Origin: JBOGZI01 sp050697275
GTDB taxonomy: Bacteria; Actinomycetota; Thermoleophilia; Solirubrobacterales; 70-9
Assembly (NCBI GenBank): GCA_050697275.1
Contig: JBOGZI010000169.1
Coordinates: forward strand, 1 to 15,645
Reading direction: 5' to 3'
Length of the DNA stretch: 15,645 nucleotides
Part shown: one piece after another, positions 1 to 7,827 of the stretch
How the letters are laid out: every line of letters starts with the position of its first letter
How positions within the stretch are numbered: the stretch's first letter is position 1
Notes under the pieces: generated by a model
What the model saw: only the letters and a program-made list of their open reading frames with translations
Databases searched by the model: none
What the model was told of the DNA's origin: nothing
Made by a program: the position numbers and the translations under genes

Positions 1-3000
1 CCGGGGGCGCGGGCGGCGCGGGCCGCGCGGGCGGCGCTTGATAGGAGGCACGCGGCTCGAAGACGAGCGGATAGGTGGCGCTTTGATCGTCCACCGAGAG
101 GGAGGCGACCGCGTAGGTGCGCGGGTAGTCGCCCCTGCCCGCACGCACCTGACCGGACTGCTCGTCGATCGTTCCCACCTTTGGGTCGAGGCAGACGTAG
201 CGGCCGCAGGGATCTGCCTCGCCGACGCGGAGCGAGGCGGCGTTCGGGACCTCGGGCTCGGAGCCGTCGTCGCGCTTGGGGAGCCAGGGCCGATCCGGGT
301 CGGCGGCGAGCAGGTCGTAGCGGTGGGTGATCGCGGCGTTCGAGATCTCGTCGTAGCGGACGATGAAGCCCCCGGACGCGTACCCTTCCCTCGCGATCGG
401 CTCCCGCCCGACTCCGAGCAAACTGAGGCGCTTGCGGGGGCGGATGACCCGCTCACGGCCGGAAACGCGCAGCCAGTCGAAGACCGGTCGCTGCTCGACG
501 ATCGTCCCCCTGGGGTCGCCGTCCTCGGGGACGCGGACGACCGTGTAGCCGTGCCAGAAGCCATCGGGGGCGCTGCCGGACCCCTCGGGGGCGAAACGTC
601 CGGCACCGGAGGCGACTACGAACGCGAGAGCCCCCGCCGCGCCCGGACCCTCGCCCGCCCCGGCCGCGTCGAGGGCCGCGAGCGTGTCCTCCGGGCTTCC
701 CACCGCCTGGCCCTCGCCCGATCCCGTACTGGCGCATTCGCGCGACCCCCGCTCAGGAACCTCGGAGTCAGGCATGTACTCCCCACCCGGGCAGGGAACG
801 TGAACGCCCGGCGCGGTCGCCCAGTACCGCCCGTTCCAGCCGATCCGTCCCGAGACGACGAGCGAGGCGTCGTTCTCGAGCAGGATCTGCTCGAAGACCG
901 TCGAGTCGACCTGGGTCTCTCCCTGGCCCGGGCCGTACGAGTAACTCGGCGCGTTGGAGACGACGATCGCCTCCTGTCCAGGCTCGCGCGTGCAGTCGCG
1001 GACCCCATCCCCACGATCGGCCTCGGAGCCCTCGGTGCAGAGAACTTCCTCAAGCCATGCGATCTGCCCGCGGAGCTCGACCGGGTACTGAGCCGGGTCG
1101 GAGGCCGACAGGGAGCCGAGTGAGGTATCGACGACGACGAGGCGCGCGACCGGCCCCCCCGATCGGACGAGGTCAACGGCGTAGTGGGTGCTGGCACCGC
1201 CAAGGGGCGCGCCGACCTGGCGTGGCACGATGGCCCCGGCAGGCGTCGCGGGCAGATCGGCTCCTGCCTCGTCTTCACCGGTCAGCTCGTCCGGACGCGC
1301 GCTGAGCGAGGAATCCGCCACCGGCTCGAACGAAAGCTCGCCGGCTGGGGGTGAACCGCCCTGGCCCCAAGGTCCCCGGCGGTCGCTCATCGCGCGGCGC
1401 CACGCCCAGCTGTCGCCGGCGGGCACGTTGGCGCAGGTGGCGAAGCAGACACGGGGACGGGCGAGATCGCCGCCGCCGAGGGCGCCGTAGAGCGCCACGC
1501 CGGCTTCCTCGAGCGGCTCGGCCACCAGCTCGGTCCAGCGCCGGGCCTCCATCTGGCCCTGGTCACCGGTGAGCCGGTCGGACATGTCGCCGCTGAACAT
1601 CGCCACCTCCGGGCCACCGGGGCGTGAGGCCCGCGCGGCGATCTCGGCGACGATGCGCCGCGTCCAGAGCTCGGAGCCCACCGGCCCGCCCTGCATCGAC
1701 GAGCAGGGTCCCTCGGTGCACCGGGTGTTGCCGAACGTCGCCAACGCGAGCTCGTCGGGGCGTGGCGGCAGCGTGTCCGGAAGCGGGACGGCGCGGCGCG
1801 CCCCGTCGAGCAGTGGCTCGGAGGGATCGCTCGCGTAGTGGAGCAGCGCGCTGTCGCCCCACGGCCCCCCCTGGACAGCGGCCCAGGCCTCGGTCTGGCC
1901 CGGCTCGACCCCGCCCAGAAGCGCCAGGCCCACGACCGGTCTGTTGACGGTCACCGAAACGGTGTTGCGGCCCTCGTGGGTCTCCCCGACCGAGGGCGCC
2001 CTTCCGTGGCGGGCCACCTCGAGCCCCGTCCCCTCCTTGGTGAGGATCAGCCCGTGCATCCCGCCGACCAGCGCTCCGTCCGTCCCACCCTGCGGGGGGA
2101 GCGCGATCGAGGTCAGATCGTCGTAGCCGACCGGCGCGCGCAGTCGCCGCCAGGGCCGGTCTCCGCCCGTGCGCTCGAGGACGACCCCGGCGCCGACCGC
2201 CAAGCCGGCTCCGGAGGGGTCGACCGCGATCGCGCGGAGCGGCGACAGAGATCCGTCCTCCGTCAGCGTGAGCGGATCGCCCCTCTCGCTGAGGGCCTCG
2301 GAGGTCCAGGTCCAGCGCCCCGACGCCCCCATCTGCCCTGCGAAGACGAACCCGGAGCGCGTGGTCAACCAGGCGCGGTCGGCTGCCGGCATCGAGATCG
2401 CGGTGATCGCAGCCTGCGAGGCGGCATCGGGGCGATCGATCGCTCGAAGCTCGCCACCTGGCGGTCGCCAGAGCAGCGACAGACCCTCCCCGCCCACCAT
2501 CGCCGACCCGTCGGGGGCCACCGAGGCGGCGAGCAGGTCGCGTCCCGTCCCGCACGGAGCCTCGAGCGCCTCGGGGTCACAGAGGGTCCCAGCCGCCCGG
2601 TCGAGTTGGACCCGATCGCCCGCGATACCCGCGATCCGTCCTCCCTCGCCGACGACGACGCCAACCCCCTGTTCGTTGATCGCGATCGCATTCGCGCGCG
2701 AGGCGCGCGTCACCACGCGGCCCGGATCCCAACCGTTGATTCGGACCAGATCCCACCCCAGGGCTCGGTCGTAGCGGTAGAGGCGCTCGGAGCCCGTCGC
2801 GACCCAGAAGGTTCCCCCGGGACCCGGCGCCGCCGCCGTTATCGTGCGCTCGTCATCGAGGGGATTCACCGTCTCGGCGAAGGGCTCCTGGCGGGGGTGG
2901 TCTGTGTAGCGGAAGAAGTAGTCGTACCGGGCGTTGAACGCCGCCCACACGCCTCCTTGCCCGTCTGGGGCCAGGGCGCTGAAGATGCCCTTGCCCGAGC

Positions 3001-6000
3001 TCTCGAGGCGATCGGACGCGACCACCTTCCAGCGCTGGCTTGGCTCGTCGAACCGCAACAGGCTCGACGAATCCTCGGGGACGAGCAGCGCCTCGAGTCC
3101 GCCGTCGGCGCGCGGGGCCATCGCCTGCAGCCGGGGGAGAGTGATCTCTCGCCGCGGGTCGCTGAGCCTCTCCGCGGCGGCGTCGGCGAGCGCGTCCTCC
3201 GCCTCGAACTCGTTCCAGCGCCCATCCGCGGTCAGGCGCAGGAGCCCGAGCTCCCGGCTTGCGGCGAGATCGGCCGCCGAACTGCTGGCGTTGACGCTCC
3301 TGACCCCCACCGCCCATCCCTCGTAACGGCCGTCGGCACGCACGCCGACGGCAACCGAGTGGAGCTCTATCTGCGCTGCTTCGGGGCAGCTCTCCTGTGC
3401 CGGGGTCCCGAATCCCGGGTCAAAGGAGCCGTCGCTTCCGTCGGCGGTTCCCCTCCAGGTGGACTCCCCGCGCTTGCGATAGACGATCGCCAGACAATGG
3501 CGTCCCCCGGCGCGGGGGCGAACGCCCCACATGTAGACGCGCTCGCCGGCCGCGAACAGGTTCCGCATCCCGCTGACGCGCTCGTCGTGACATTCGCTGC
3601 CGTTGACGCAGCTGATCCAGCGCTCGCCGTCGAAGTGAAAGAGCCCGCCGGATCCCAAGGACCAACCGTCATCGGGCGCGGTAAAGGCGACGCGCTCGAG
3701 ACGCCCGGCGAACTCAGCGGTCGCCTCGGGGTCCTCGAAGCGCCAGCGCCCGTCGCGGTAGCGAACGATCACCGGGCTGCTCGTGCCGCCAGGTTGCGGC
3801 ATGCTTCCGACCGCGACCGCCTCGAACTCGTCGTCGTTGGTCGGATCGGCGTCTCGCTCCAGCGGGACCCGGGAAATGCTCAGGAGCTCCGCCGACCGGA
3901 AGCTGCCCTTCGCGTCGACGAAGCGGCGGATCCGGGCGATCTCCTCGCAGGCCGGGTCGGGCGGGAGCTGGGCCTCGATCCCGAAGAACTCGCAGGGCGA
4001 CCAGGCAGAGCCGTCGTAGTGGTGGAGCGTCGTCTCGCCGGATGCCCCGCCTACGGCCCAACCCTCCGCCCCATCGCGGCTGACGGCGATCTCGCTCACA
4101 TCCTGCGGCAATGGAAACGGAGTGTCGAGCAATGCCGGGGAGGGCCGAGCTGCGGAACCATATGGCACGAGGCGCGGCTCGGCCAGCTCTACCGGGGGGC
4201 GAGCACTGAGCGCCGGCACCGGGCCCGCGTCGGGCGCGGCATCGGGGCGCAGACCATCGTATGGCCCGCTGTCGGCCGGCTCGGACACGCGTCTCGCTCC
4301 GACCCTTGGCGGTGGCGGCTCCTCGGGCACCGCCTTCGCGAGCTGCTCGGCGTCGAGTCTCAGGATCGCGCCGTGGTCTCCGACAGCCCAGGCCGATGCG
4401 GAGTCGCCGATCACGTCGATCGAGTTGAGCCCGTAGGAGGGAAGCAGGAAATACTGCGCGCGGGCCCACATCTGGAGCCGCTCGGCGGAGGTCGGCTCCC
4501 AGCTCAGGCCGGCCACGTCGGTCAGCGCGGGCTCGCTTGGATCCACCGTGGTGGGAACGAAGTCGGGGCGCAGCGGGTTCGCGAGCAGGAGCCCCCGGCG
4601 CCCGGCTCCCTCCCGCCTGGCCGAGCGCAGCTCTCCCACCACCCAGTCGGCCACGCTGTCGGGCTCCTCGAAGTTCACTTCGCCCGAGAAGGCGCAGTGG
4701 ACGTTCGCATTCGAATGCGAGAAGGTGGCCGGGCTGCCCGAGATCCGGCTGAAGTTGTCGCGTGGCATGAAGGTCTGGATGTCTACGTCGCCGTCTCCCG
4801 CGACCAGCCGCGCCGTGCTCAGGTTGACCCGCGTGAGCGGCTCGTAGACGTCCTGCAGCAGGTGGTTCGAGCCCGCCCCAAACACAGTGCTCTCGAAGGG
4901 GTTGAACTCCGGACCGCGCGGAGTGATGCAGCGCCTGGGCGTCACGATCGACGGGGGCTCTCCCGGCCGCTCAGGGCCGCCGGGGGTGGCGATCGCGGAG
5001 AACTTAAGGCCCGCCCCCGCCGCGGATCCCCCCTGCCGAGTGGTCAGCGAGTAGTAGCTGTCGGGGCGGAGCGGATGGAGGTTGACCCCGTCCGCGCTTT
5101 GGGCGGCCTGCCCGACCGCTCCGGCGTCGCCGCCTTGGGTGGCAAGCGCGTTCCCCGCGGTGTCTCGCGGATCCTGCATGAGCGTTCGCACGTACCACTC
5201 GCCCTCCCAGTAACCGAGCACGCGGGCCGTGTTCTCGGCCTCGCTGGGGGCGCAGCAGCCGCTCGTGACCGCGAACGCCTGCGGGTTCAGGTCGCCGGCG
5301 ACGAACTCGATGTCCCGGACTCGGAACCGGAACCTGGCCGGGAACGGTCGCCCGCTGCCCCCCTGATCAGACGGGTTGGGGCTCAGCGCGTCGAAGCGCT
5401 CGCCGGCGGCGAAGCGACCGTCCCTCCACGTCCAGAGCTGGCCGAGGCCGCCGGCGAGGCACAGCTCCCTTCCGACGAACGGATCGCAGGCGAGCGCGGT
5501 CAGCCCGCGCATCCCGGCCCGGGGCACGGTGCGGTCGGGATCGGACAGCGGCGGCGGGACGGAGCCCGACGGGGGCACATCCTGTCCCGGGCCGAGACTT
5601 ATCGCCTTCGGTTGCCTGGCGGGGAGCGTGACCTGCGTTTCGGCGAGCGGCAATTCGCCGGTGATCTCCTCCCAGCCGCCGTTCTCGTAGAGCCAGGCGC
5701 GCGCCTCGCCGGCCACGTCGGCCTTGCGCGGGTCGGTCGGCGAGCACCCGCGAGGGCCGCTCTCCCCGCACTCGTTTTGCCGTCCGAACTGGTCCTCGGC
5801 GCCCGACCCCAGCTCACGGCGCGGATAGATGCCGGTGCCGCCGACGGCCAGCGCCTTTCCCGAGCGCGAGATCCAGGCGATCGCGCCGACGTAGCCCGGA
5901 CGATCCCCGCCGGGCAGCTCCACCCTGCGCCACTCGGGGCCGCGGGTGGGCTCGAAGGTCCTGTACTCGTAGATCGCCGGCCTGCAGCCGGACTCCTTGC

Positions 6001-6409
6001 CGGGCTCGGGGTCCTCACAGGTTGCGCCGCCGGCAAAGCCGCCCACCCCCTGCTGCTCGGAGAAGGCGACGGTGTAGAGATTGTCGTCGAACGAGGTCGG
6101 CGAGCCGGGGATCACCCTCGTGACGGGGTCGTTCTCAGCCTCTTCCCAGGCGGTCCCGGCGATGAGCTGGAACAGGCTGGTTTCCTTGGCGTTAGGCGTG
6201 TGATCGGTGTCGAGGTCGTTCTCCTTGGCGAGTTGCTCCCCGGTGGCGTAGGGGTCAGGGATGGTTGAGGCGGGGTCGGCGAGCTGACCATCGGCCTGGT
6301 TCTGGGCATCCGAGAGGGCCTGATCCGGATCCTGGGCGCGGGCGGCCGCGGCAAGGGTGACCGCGACCGCCGGTGCCAAGAGCAGGACTGCAAGGCGCCT
6401 CTTCCCCAT
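1..6409 (-). CDS. Giant secreted multi-domain protein: propeller-like repeats plus degenerate metallophosphoesterase-like domain (3' end outside window)
   Basis: The frame opens at ATG 6409 and stays open to the window edge, giving 2136 visible codons and no stop. Residues 1-25 form a classic signal peptide: basic MGKRR, a hydrophobic Leu/Ala/Val core and an A-R-A|Q cleavage site. From about residue 100 to 1540 there are many short 'AVG/WAVG' strands, such as LAVGGTGIY near 188, AWAVGDHGAILRL near 673 and GWAVGGASGETTLHHYDG near 783. They resemble BNR/Ycf48-type beta-propeller blades. Residues about 1550-1875 look like a calcineurin-type phosphoesterase whose metal ligands are mostly lost. 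The visible end is a Pro/Ala-rich stalk (QAPPARPAPPAP), so a membrane anchor probably follows outside the window. The protein should be extracellular. There is no convincing Shine-Dalgarno; the start rests on the signal peptide. TTA, CTA and TCA codons are nearly absent, which leaves long false frames open on the other strand. No enzymatic function is proposed. Confidence 0.9.
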   Translation of the reverse strand, partial: MGKRRLAVLLLAPAVAVTLAAAARAQDPDQALSDAQNQADGQLADPASTIPDPYATGEQLAKENDLDTDHTPNAKETSLFQLIAGTAWEEAENDPVTRVIPGSPTSFDDNLYTVAFSEQQGVGGFAGGATCEDPEPGKESGCRPAIYEYRTFEPTRGPEWRRVELPGGDRPGYVGAIAWISRSGKALAVGGTGIYPRRELGSGAEDQFGRQNECGESGPRGCSPTDPRKADVAGEARAWLYENGGWEEITGELPLAETQVTLPARQPKAISLGPGQDVPPSGSVPPPLSDPDRTVPRAGMRGLTALACDPFVGRELCLAGGLGQLWTWRDGRFAAGERFDALSPNPSDQGGSGRPFPARFRFRVRDIEFVAGDLNPQAFAVTSGCCAPSEAENTARVLGYWEGEWYVRTLMQDPRDTAGNALATQGGDAGAVGQAAQSADGVNLHPLRPDSYYSLTTRQGGSAAGAGLKFSAIATPGGPERPGEPPSIVTPRRCITPRGPEFNPFESTVFGAGSNHLLQDVYEPLTRVNLSTARLVAGDGDVDIQTFMPRDNFSRISGSPATFSHSNANVHCAFSGEVNFEEPDSVADWVVGELRSARREGAGRRGLLLANPLRPDFVPTTVDPSEPALTDVAGLSWEPTSAERLQMWARAQYFLLPSYGLNSIDVIGDSASAWAVGDHGAILRLDAEQLAKAVPEEPPPPRVGARRVSEPADSGPYDGLRPDAAPDAGPVPALSARPPVELAEPRLVPYGSAARPSPALLDTPFPLPQDVSEIAVSRDGAEGWAVGGASGETTLHHYDGSAWSPCEFFGIEAQLPPDPACEEIARIRRFVDAKGSFRSAELLSISRVPLERDADPTNDDEFEAVAVGSMPQPGGTSSPVIVRYRDGRWRFEDPEATAEFAGRLERVAFTAPDDGWSLGSGGLFHFDGERWISCVNGSECHDERVSGMRNLFAAGERVYMWGVRPRAGGRHCLAIVYRKRGESTWRGTADGSDGSFDPGFGTPAQESCPEAAQIELHSVAVGVRADGRYEGWAVGVRSVNASSSAADLAASRELGLLRLTADGRWNEFEAEDALADAAAERLSDPRREITLPRLQAMAPRADGGLEALLVPEDSSSLLRFDEPSQRWKVVASDRLESSGKGIFSALAPDGQGGVWAAFNARYDYFFRYTDHPRQEPFAETVNPLDDERTITAAAPGPGGTFWVATGSERLYRYDRALGWDLVRINGWDPGRVVTRASRANAIAINEQGVGVVVGEGGRIAGIAGDRVQLDRAAGTLCDPEALEAPCGTGRDLLAASVAPDGSAMVGGEGLSLLWRPPGGELRAIDRPDAASQAAITAISMPAADRAWLTTRSGFVFAGQMGASGRWTWTSEALSERGDPLTLTEDGSLSPLRAIAVDPSGAGLAVGAGVVLERTGGDRPWRRLRAPVGYDDLTSIALPPQGGTDGALVGGMHGLILTKEGTGLEVARHGRAPSVGETHEGRNTVSVTVNRPVVGLALLGGVEPGQTEAWAAVQGGPWGDSALLHYASDPSEPLLDGARRAVPLPDTLPPRPDELALATFGNTRCTEGPCSSMQGGPVGSELWTRRIVAEIAARASRPGGPEVAMFSGDMSDRLTGDQGQMEARRWTELVAEPLEEAGVALYGALGGGDLARPRVCFATCANVPAGDSWAWRRAMSDRRGPWGQGGSPPAGELSFEPVADSSLSARPDELTGEDEAGADLPATPAGAIVPRQVGAPLGGASTHYAVDLVRSGGPVARLVVVDTSLGSLSASDPAQYPVELRGQIAWLEEVLCTEGSEADRGDGVRDCTREPGQEAIVVSNAPSYSYGPGQGETQVDSTVFEQILLENDASLVVSGRIGWNGRYWATAPGVHVPCPGGEYMPDSEVPERGSRECASTGSGEGQAVGSPEDTLAALDAAGAGEGPGAAGALAFVVASGAGRFAPEGSGSAPDGFWHGYTVVRVPEDGDPRGTIVEQRPVFDWLRVSGRERVIRPRKRLSLLGVGREPIAREGYASGGFIVRYDEISNAAITHRYDLLAADPDRPWLPKRDDGSEPEVPNAASLRVGEADPCGRYVCLDPKVGTIDEQSGQVRAGRGDYPRTYAVASLSVDDQSATYPLVFEPRASYQAPPARPAPPAPP
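785..1762 (-). other. Metallophosphoesterase-like domain without most metal ligands (inside the giant protein)
   Basis: Residues about 1550-1875 of the giant protein follow the motif order of calcineurin-like phosphoesterases. The motif I position reads F-G-N1561-T-R1563, where active enzymes have D-x-H. Motif II is intact (F-S-G-D1608-M-S-D1611). The motif III position reads Y-G-A-L-G-G-G-D1648 instead of GNH(D/E). A typical 'VVVDTSLGSL' strand and an 'RGQIAWLEEVL' helix follow. Motif IV reads V-S-N1819-A-P instead of S-H-x-P. Motif V reads V-S-G-R1855-I-G instead of GHxH. The spacing fits the family. Of the usual Asp, His and Asn metal ligands only the motif II aspartates remain, so I infer a fold kept for binding or structure. 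The comparison was made from memory of the motifs, without alignment. Confidence 0.72.
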
Positions 6410-6520
6410 GCACTTGGACCAACACGGCGAAATCGCAGCGCGTAACGGCTTTCTGCGGGCGTTCAGCTCAAGAAAACCGAGCCATTCCGGGCACGAAACC
6501 GGCACAATTGCGGGCCTCTG
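6410..6520. promoter_or_regulatory. Divergent intergenic region (111 bases) between the giant gene and the small membrane-protein pair
   Basis: This gap separates the minus-strand giant gene from the plus-strand pair starting at 6521, so it must hold promoters for both directions. It is less GC-rich than its surroundings (for example 'caagaaaaccgagcc' and 'cacaattgcg'). I could not fix a convincing -35/-10 pair on either strand, and I see no GGAAC...CGTC-type ECF promoter. Its role follows from position only. Confidence 0.4.
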
Positions 6521-6805
6521 ATGATCTCTGCGAGGTCAGCGTCGCCACATGTGCCAGCACTCGCCGCACTTGCCGCGGGCGTCATCTGGGTGATCGCTTC
6601 TCTCGCAGCCACTGTGCCCGACCCGGGCTCCCAGGATTTCCCGGCGTTCAGCGCGATCGTCTCTGGCGCACTCGGGACCGGTTTCGCCCTCGCGCGCGGA
6701 CTGGCGCGGGAGGACGTGCAGTGGTACGGATTCCTCGGAACGTTCCTCGGCGCGGTTGGGGGCCTGCTGCTCTATTTCGCCCTGTTGGTCACCGACTTAT
6801 ACTGA
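6521..6805 (+). CDS. Small membrane protein of 94 residues, function unknown
   Basis: This starts at ATG 6521 and ends at TGA 6803-6805. I do not recognise the family. Three hydrophobic segments fit transmembrane helices: about residues 11-30 (ALAALAAGVIWVIASLAA), 43-59 (FSAIVSGALGTGFALA) and 69-91 (WYGFLGTFLGAVGGLLLYFALLV). A short basic stretch (ARGLARED) lies between helices 2 and 3. A second small membrane gene follows after four bases, so the two are probably translated together. Together they are the only plus-strand genes in the window. The ribosome binding site is weak, but no better in-frame start was seen. The hydrophobic protein composition and the tight spacing to the next gene argue that the frame is real. 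Confidence 0.75.
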   Translation: MISARSASPHVPALAALAAGVIWVIASLAATVPDPGSQDFPAFSAIVSGALGTGFALARGLAREDVQWYGFLGTFLGAVGGLLLYFALLVTDLY

Positions 6806-6809
6806 CCTC

Positions 6810-6986
6810 ATGTATCGCGATCTCTGGACGGGGCTGATTCCGACGGTGGTGGCCGTAGCCGCCGTATTCGGGATTGGCGCGGCTCTTGATTGGTCGAACG
6901 CGACCCTCGGCTGGGCGTTCCTTGGCACCCTCGCGGTAGTGATATCCATCTGGAGCCTGACCCGGCCCCGCCATCGCGAGCGCTGA
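6810..6986 (+). CDS. Small membrane protein of 58 residues, function unknown, coupled to the gene before it
   Basis: I start this at ATG 6810, four bases after the TGA of the preceding gene; it ends at TGA 6984-6986. A longer in-frame start at 6756 would overlap the upstream gene and add a Cys/Pro-rich leader with no membrane logic, so I reject it. Two hydrophobic helices are visible, about residues 8-26 (LIPTVVAVAAVFGIGAALD) and 33-50 (LGWAFLGTLAVVISIWSL), followed by a basic tail (TRPRHRER) that should stay in the cytoplasm. No family is recognised. The size and pairing would suit a two-subunit small membrane complex, but this is only inferred. The gene runs convergently into the sigma gene ending at 7047. 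Confidence 0.7.
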   Translation: MYRDLWTGLIPTVVAVAAVFGIGAALDWSNATLGWAFLGTLAVVISIWSLTRPRHRER

Positions 6987-7002
6987 GCGGCGCGTACCGG
7001 GC

Positions 7003-7024
7003 GGCTCCGCACAGGCTCCGCACA
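7003..7024. repeat. Perfect tandem duplication of an 11-base unit
   Basis: The unit ggctccgcaca occurs at 7003-7013 and again at 7014-7024 without a gap. It lies in the short space between the convergent ends of the 58-residue membrane protein gene and the sigma gene ending at 7047. It may be a simple slippage duplication. Confidence 0.85.
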
Positions 7025-7029
7025 ACCGT

Positions 7030-7044
7030 CCTGGCACGGCCAGG
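7030..7044 (-). terminator. Hairpin just after the sigma gene stop; possible terminator
   Basis: CCTGGC and GCCAGG form a perfect six-base-pair stem around a three-base loop. On the minus strand it begins two bases after the TAA of the sigma gene (7047-7049). No U-tract follows on either strand, so it is at best a non-canonical terminator. Its position between convergent genes supports the idea. Confidence 0.4.
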
Positions 7045-7046
7045 GG

Positions 7047-7730
7047 TTACCGCACGATGCTGAAGCGGCGGGCGCGGAGGATCGTCGCCTCGCGCAGGCG
7101 GGTGCGCATCCGGGCGCGGCCGCGGCGCTCCGGTGCCCGCCCTAGCGCGCTGAGGCGCTCACGTAGGAAGCGGTGGGCGCGGTGCTGGAGCATGCGAACG
7201 TCCTCCGGGGTCCGATCCATCACCTCGGCGATCTCCCCGGCGTTCAGGTCGAGCAGGTAGCGCATGGTCAGCACTTGGCGCTGCGAGGTCGGCAGGCGGT
7301 TGATCAGCATGAGCAGGTCCCGGTCGGAGATCCACTCGAGCGACGGAAGCTCGGGCTCCTCTATCCGTGCCGGGCTAGCCTCGCGGTCGACCGCGTCGGG
7401 ATCGAGCACGTCGACGCGGGCGCGATCCCGCACGCGGTTGAGCGCCAGATTGCGCACGATCGTGAACAGCCAGGCCCTGAATGGCCGCCGCGGGACGTAG
7501 TCCCGGAGCCCCTTGAGCACGTTGACGAACACCTGCTGGGCAGCGTCCTCTGCCTCGTGCTCGTCGCGCAGGACAAGTCGCAGATAGCCGTAGACGCGAT
7601 CGAAGTAGATCCGGTAAAGCTCCGAGAAGGCCTCGCCGTTGCGCTCGTCCTGGATCACGCTGACGAGCTCGGCGACCCGTCGATCCTCCTCGGCCTGCGC
7701 CGCAGGCTCGCGCCGCGCTCCAGCGCTCAT
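7047..7730 (-). CDS. ECF-type RNA polymerase sigma factor (canonical member of the second pair)
   Basis: This 227-residue protein starts at ATG 7730, with GAGGGG about six bases upstream as ribosome binding site. Region 2 spans about residues 33-105: AFSELYRIYFDRVYGYLRL, then AEDAAQQVFVNVL and the WLFTIVRNLALN core-binding and -10 recognition segment. Region 4 spans about 139-192: LINRLPTSQRQVLTMRYL followed by the helix-turn-helix 'LNAGEIAEVMDRTPEDVRMLQHRAHRFL'-type stretch (157-188). It should bind core RNA polymerase and direct it to specific promoters. An unusual Arg-rich tail follows region 4 (about 198-227, ending RARRFSIVR). No anti-sigma gene is adjacent. Its neighbour, 97 bases upstream, is a divergent sigma-like gene. 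The sigma family call is firm; the target promoters are unknown. Confidence 0.93.
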   Translation of the reverse strand: MSAGARREPAAQAEEDRRVAELVSVIQDERNGEAFSELYRIYFDRVYGYLRLVLRDEHEAEDAAQQVFVNVLKGLRDYVPRRPFRAWLFTIVRNLALNRVRDRARVDVLDPDAVDREASPARIEEPELPSLEWISDRDLLMLINRLPTSQRQVLTMRYLLDLNAGEIAEVMDRTPEDVRMLQHRAHRFLRERLSALGRAPERRGRARMRTRLREATILRARRFSIVR

Positions 7731-7732
7731 CG

Positions 7733-7758
7733 CGTACCCCTCGGTCCGTACCCCTCGG
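7733..7758 (-). repeat. Two direct copies of a 12-base motif over the ribosome binding site of the sigma gene
   Basis: On the minus strand CCGAGGGGTACG occurs twice, 14 bases apart (7747-7758 and 7733-7744). The copy nearer the gene supplies the GAGGGG used as Shine-Dalgarno for ATG 7730. The second copy may duplicate the translation signal, form part of an operator, or reflect slippage. The repeat is seen directly; its function is inferred. Confidence 0.6.
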
Positions 7759-7827
7759 ATCGAACGATCCTAGCCAGCCGGGAGAGCCCGGTCAACAGAC
7801 AACCGCCACCAATCGGCCCCGGCGGCC

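Noticed and set aside
38..1123. Plus-strand frame of 361 codons at the left edge
   Set aside because: It is the antisense register of the phosphoesterase-like part of the giant gene, with no recognisable protein family.
1838..6268. Very long plus-strand reading frame (1476 codons)
   Set aside because: It is in codon register with the minus-strand giant gene, which has a signal peptide, recognisable domains and a longer open frame. The plus-strand product is Arg/Gly/Pro-rich without domain sense.
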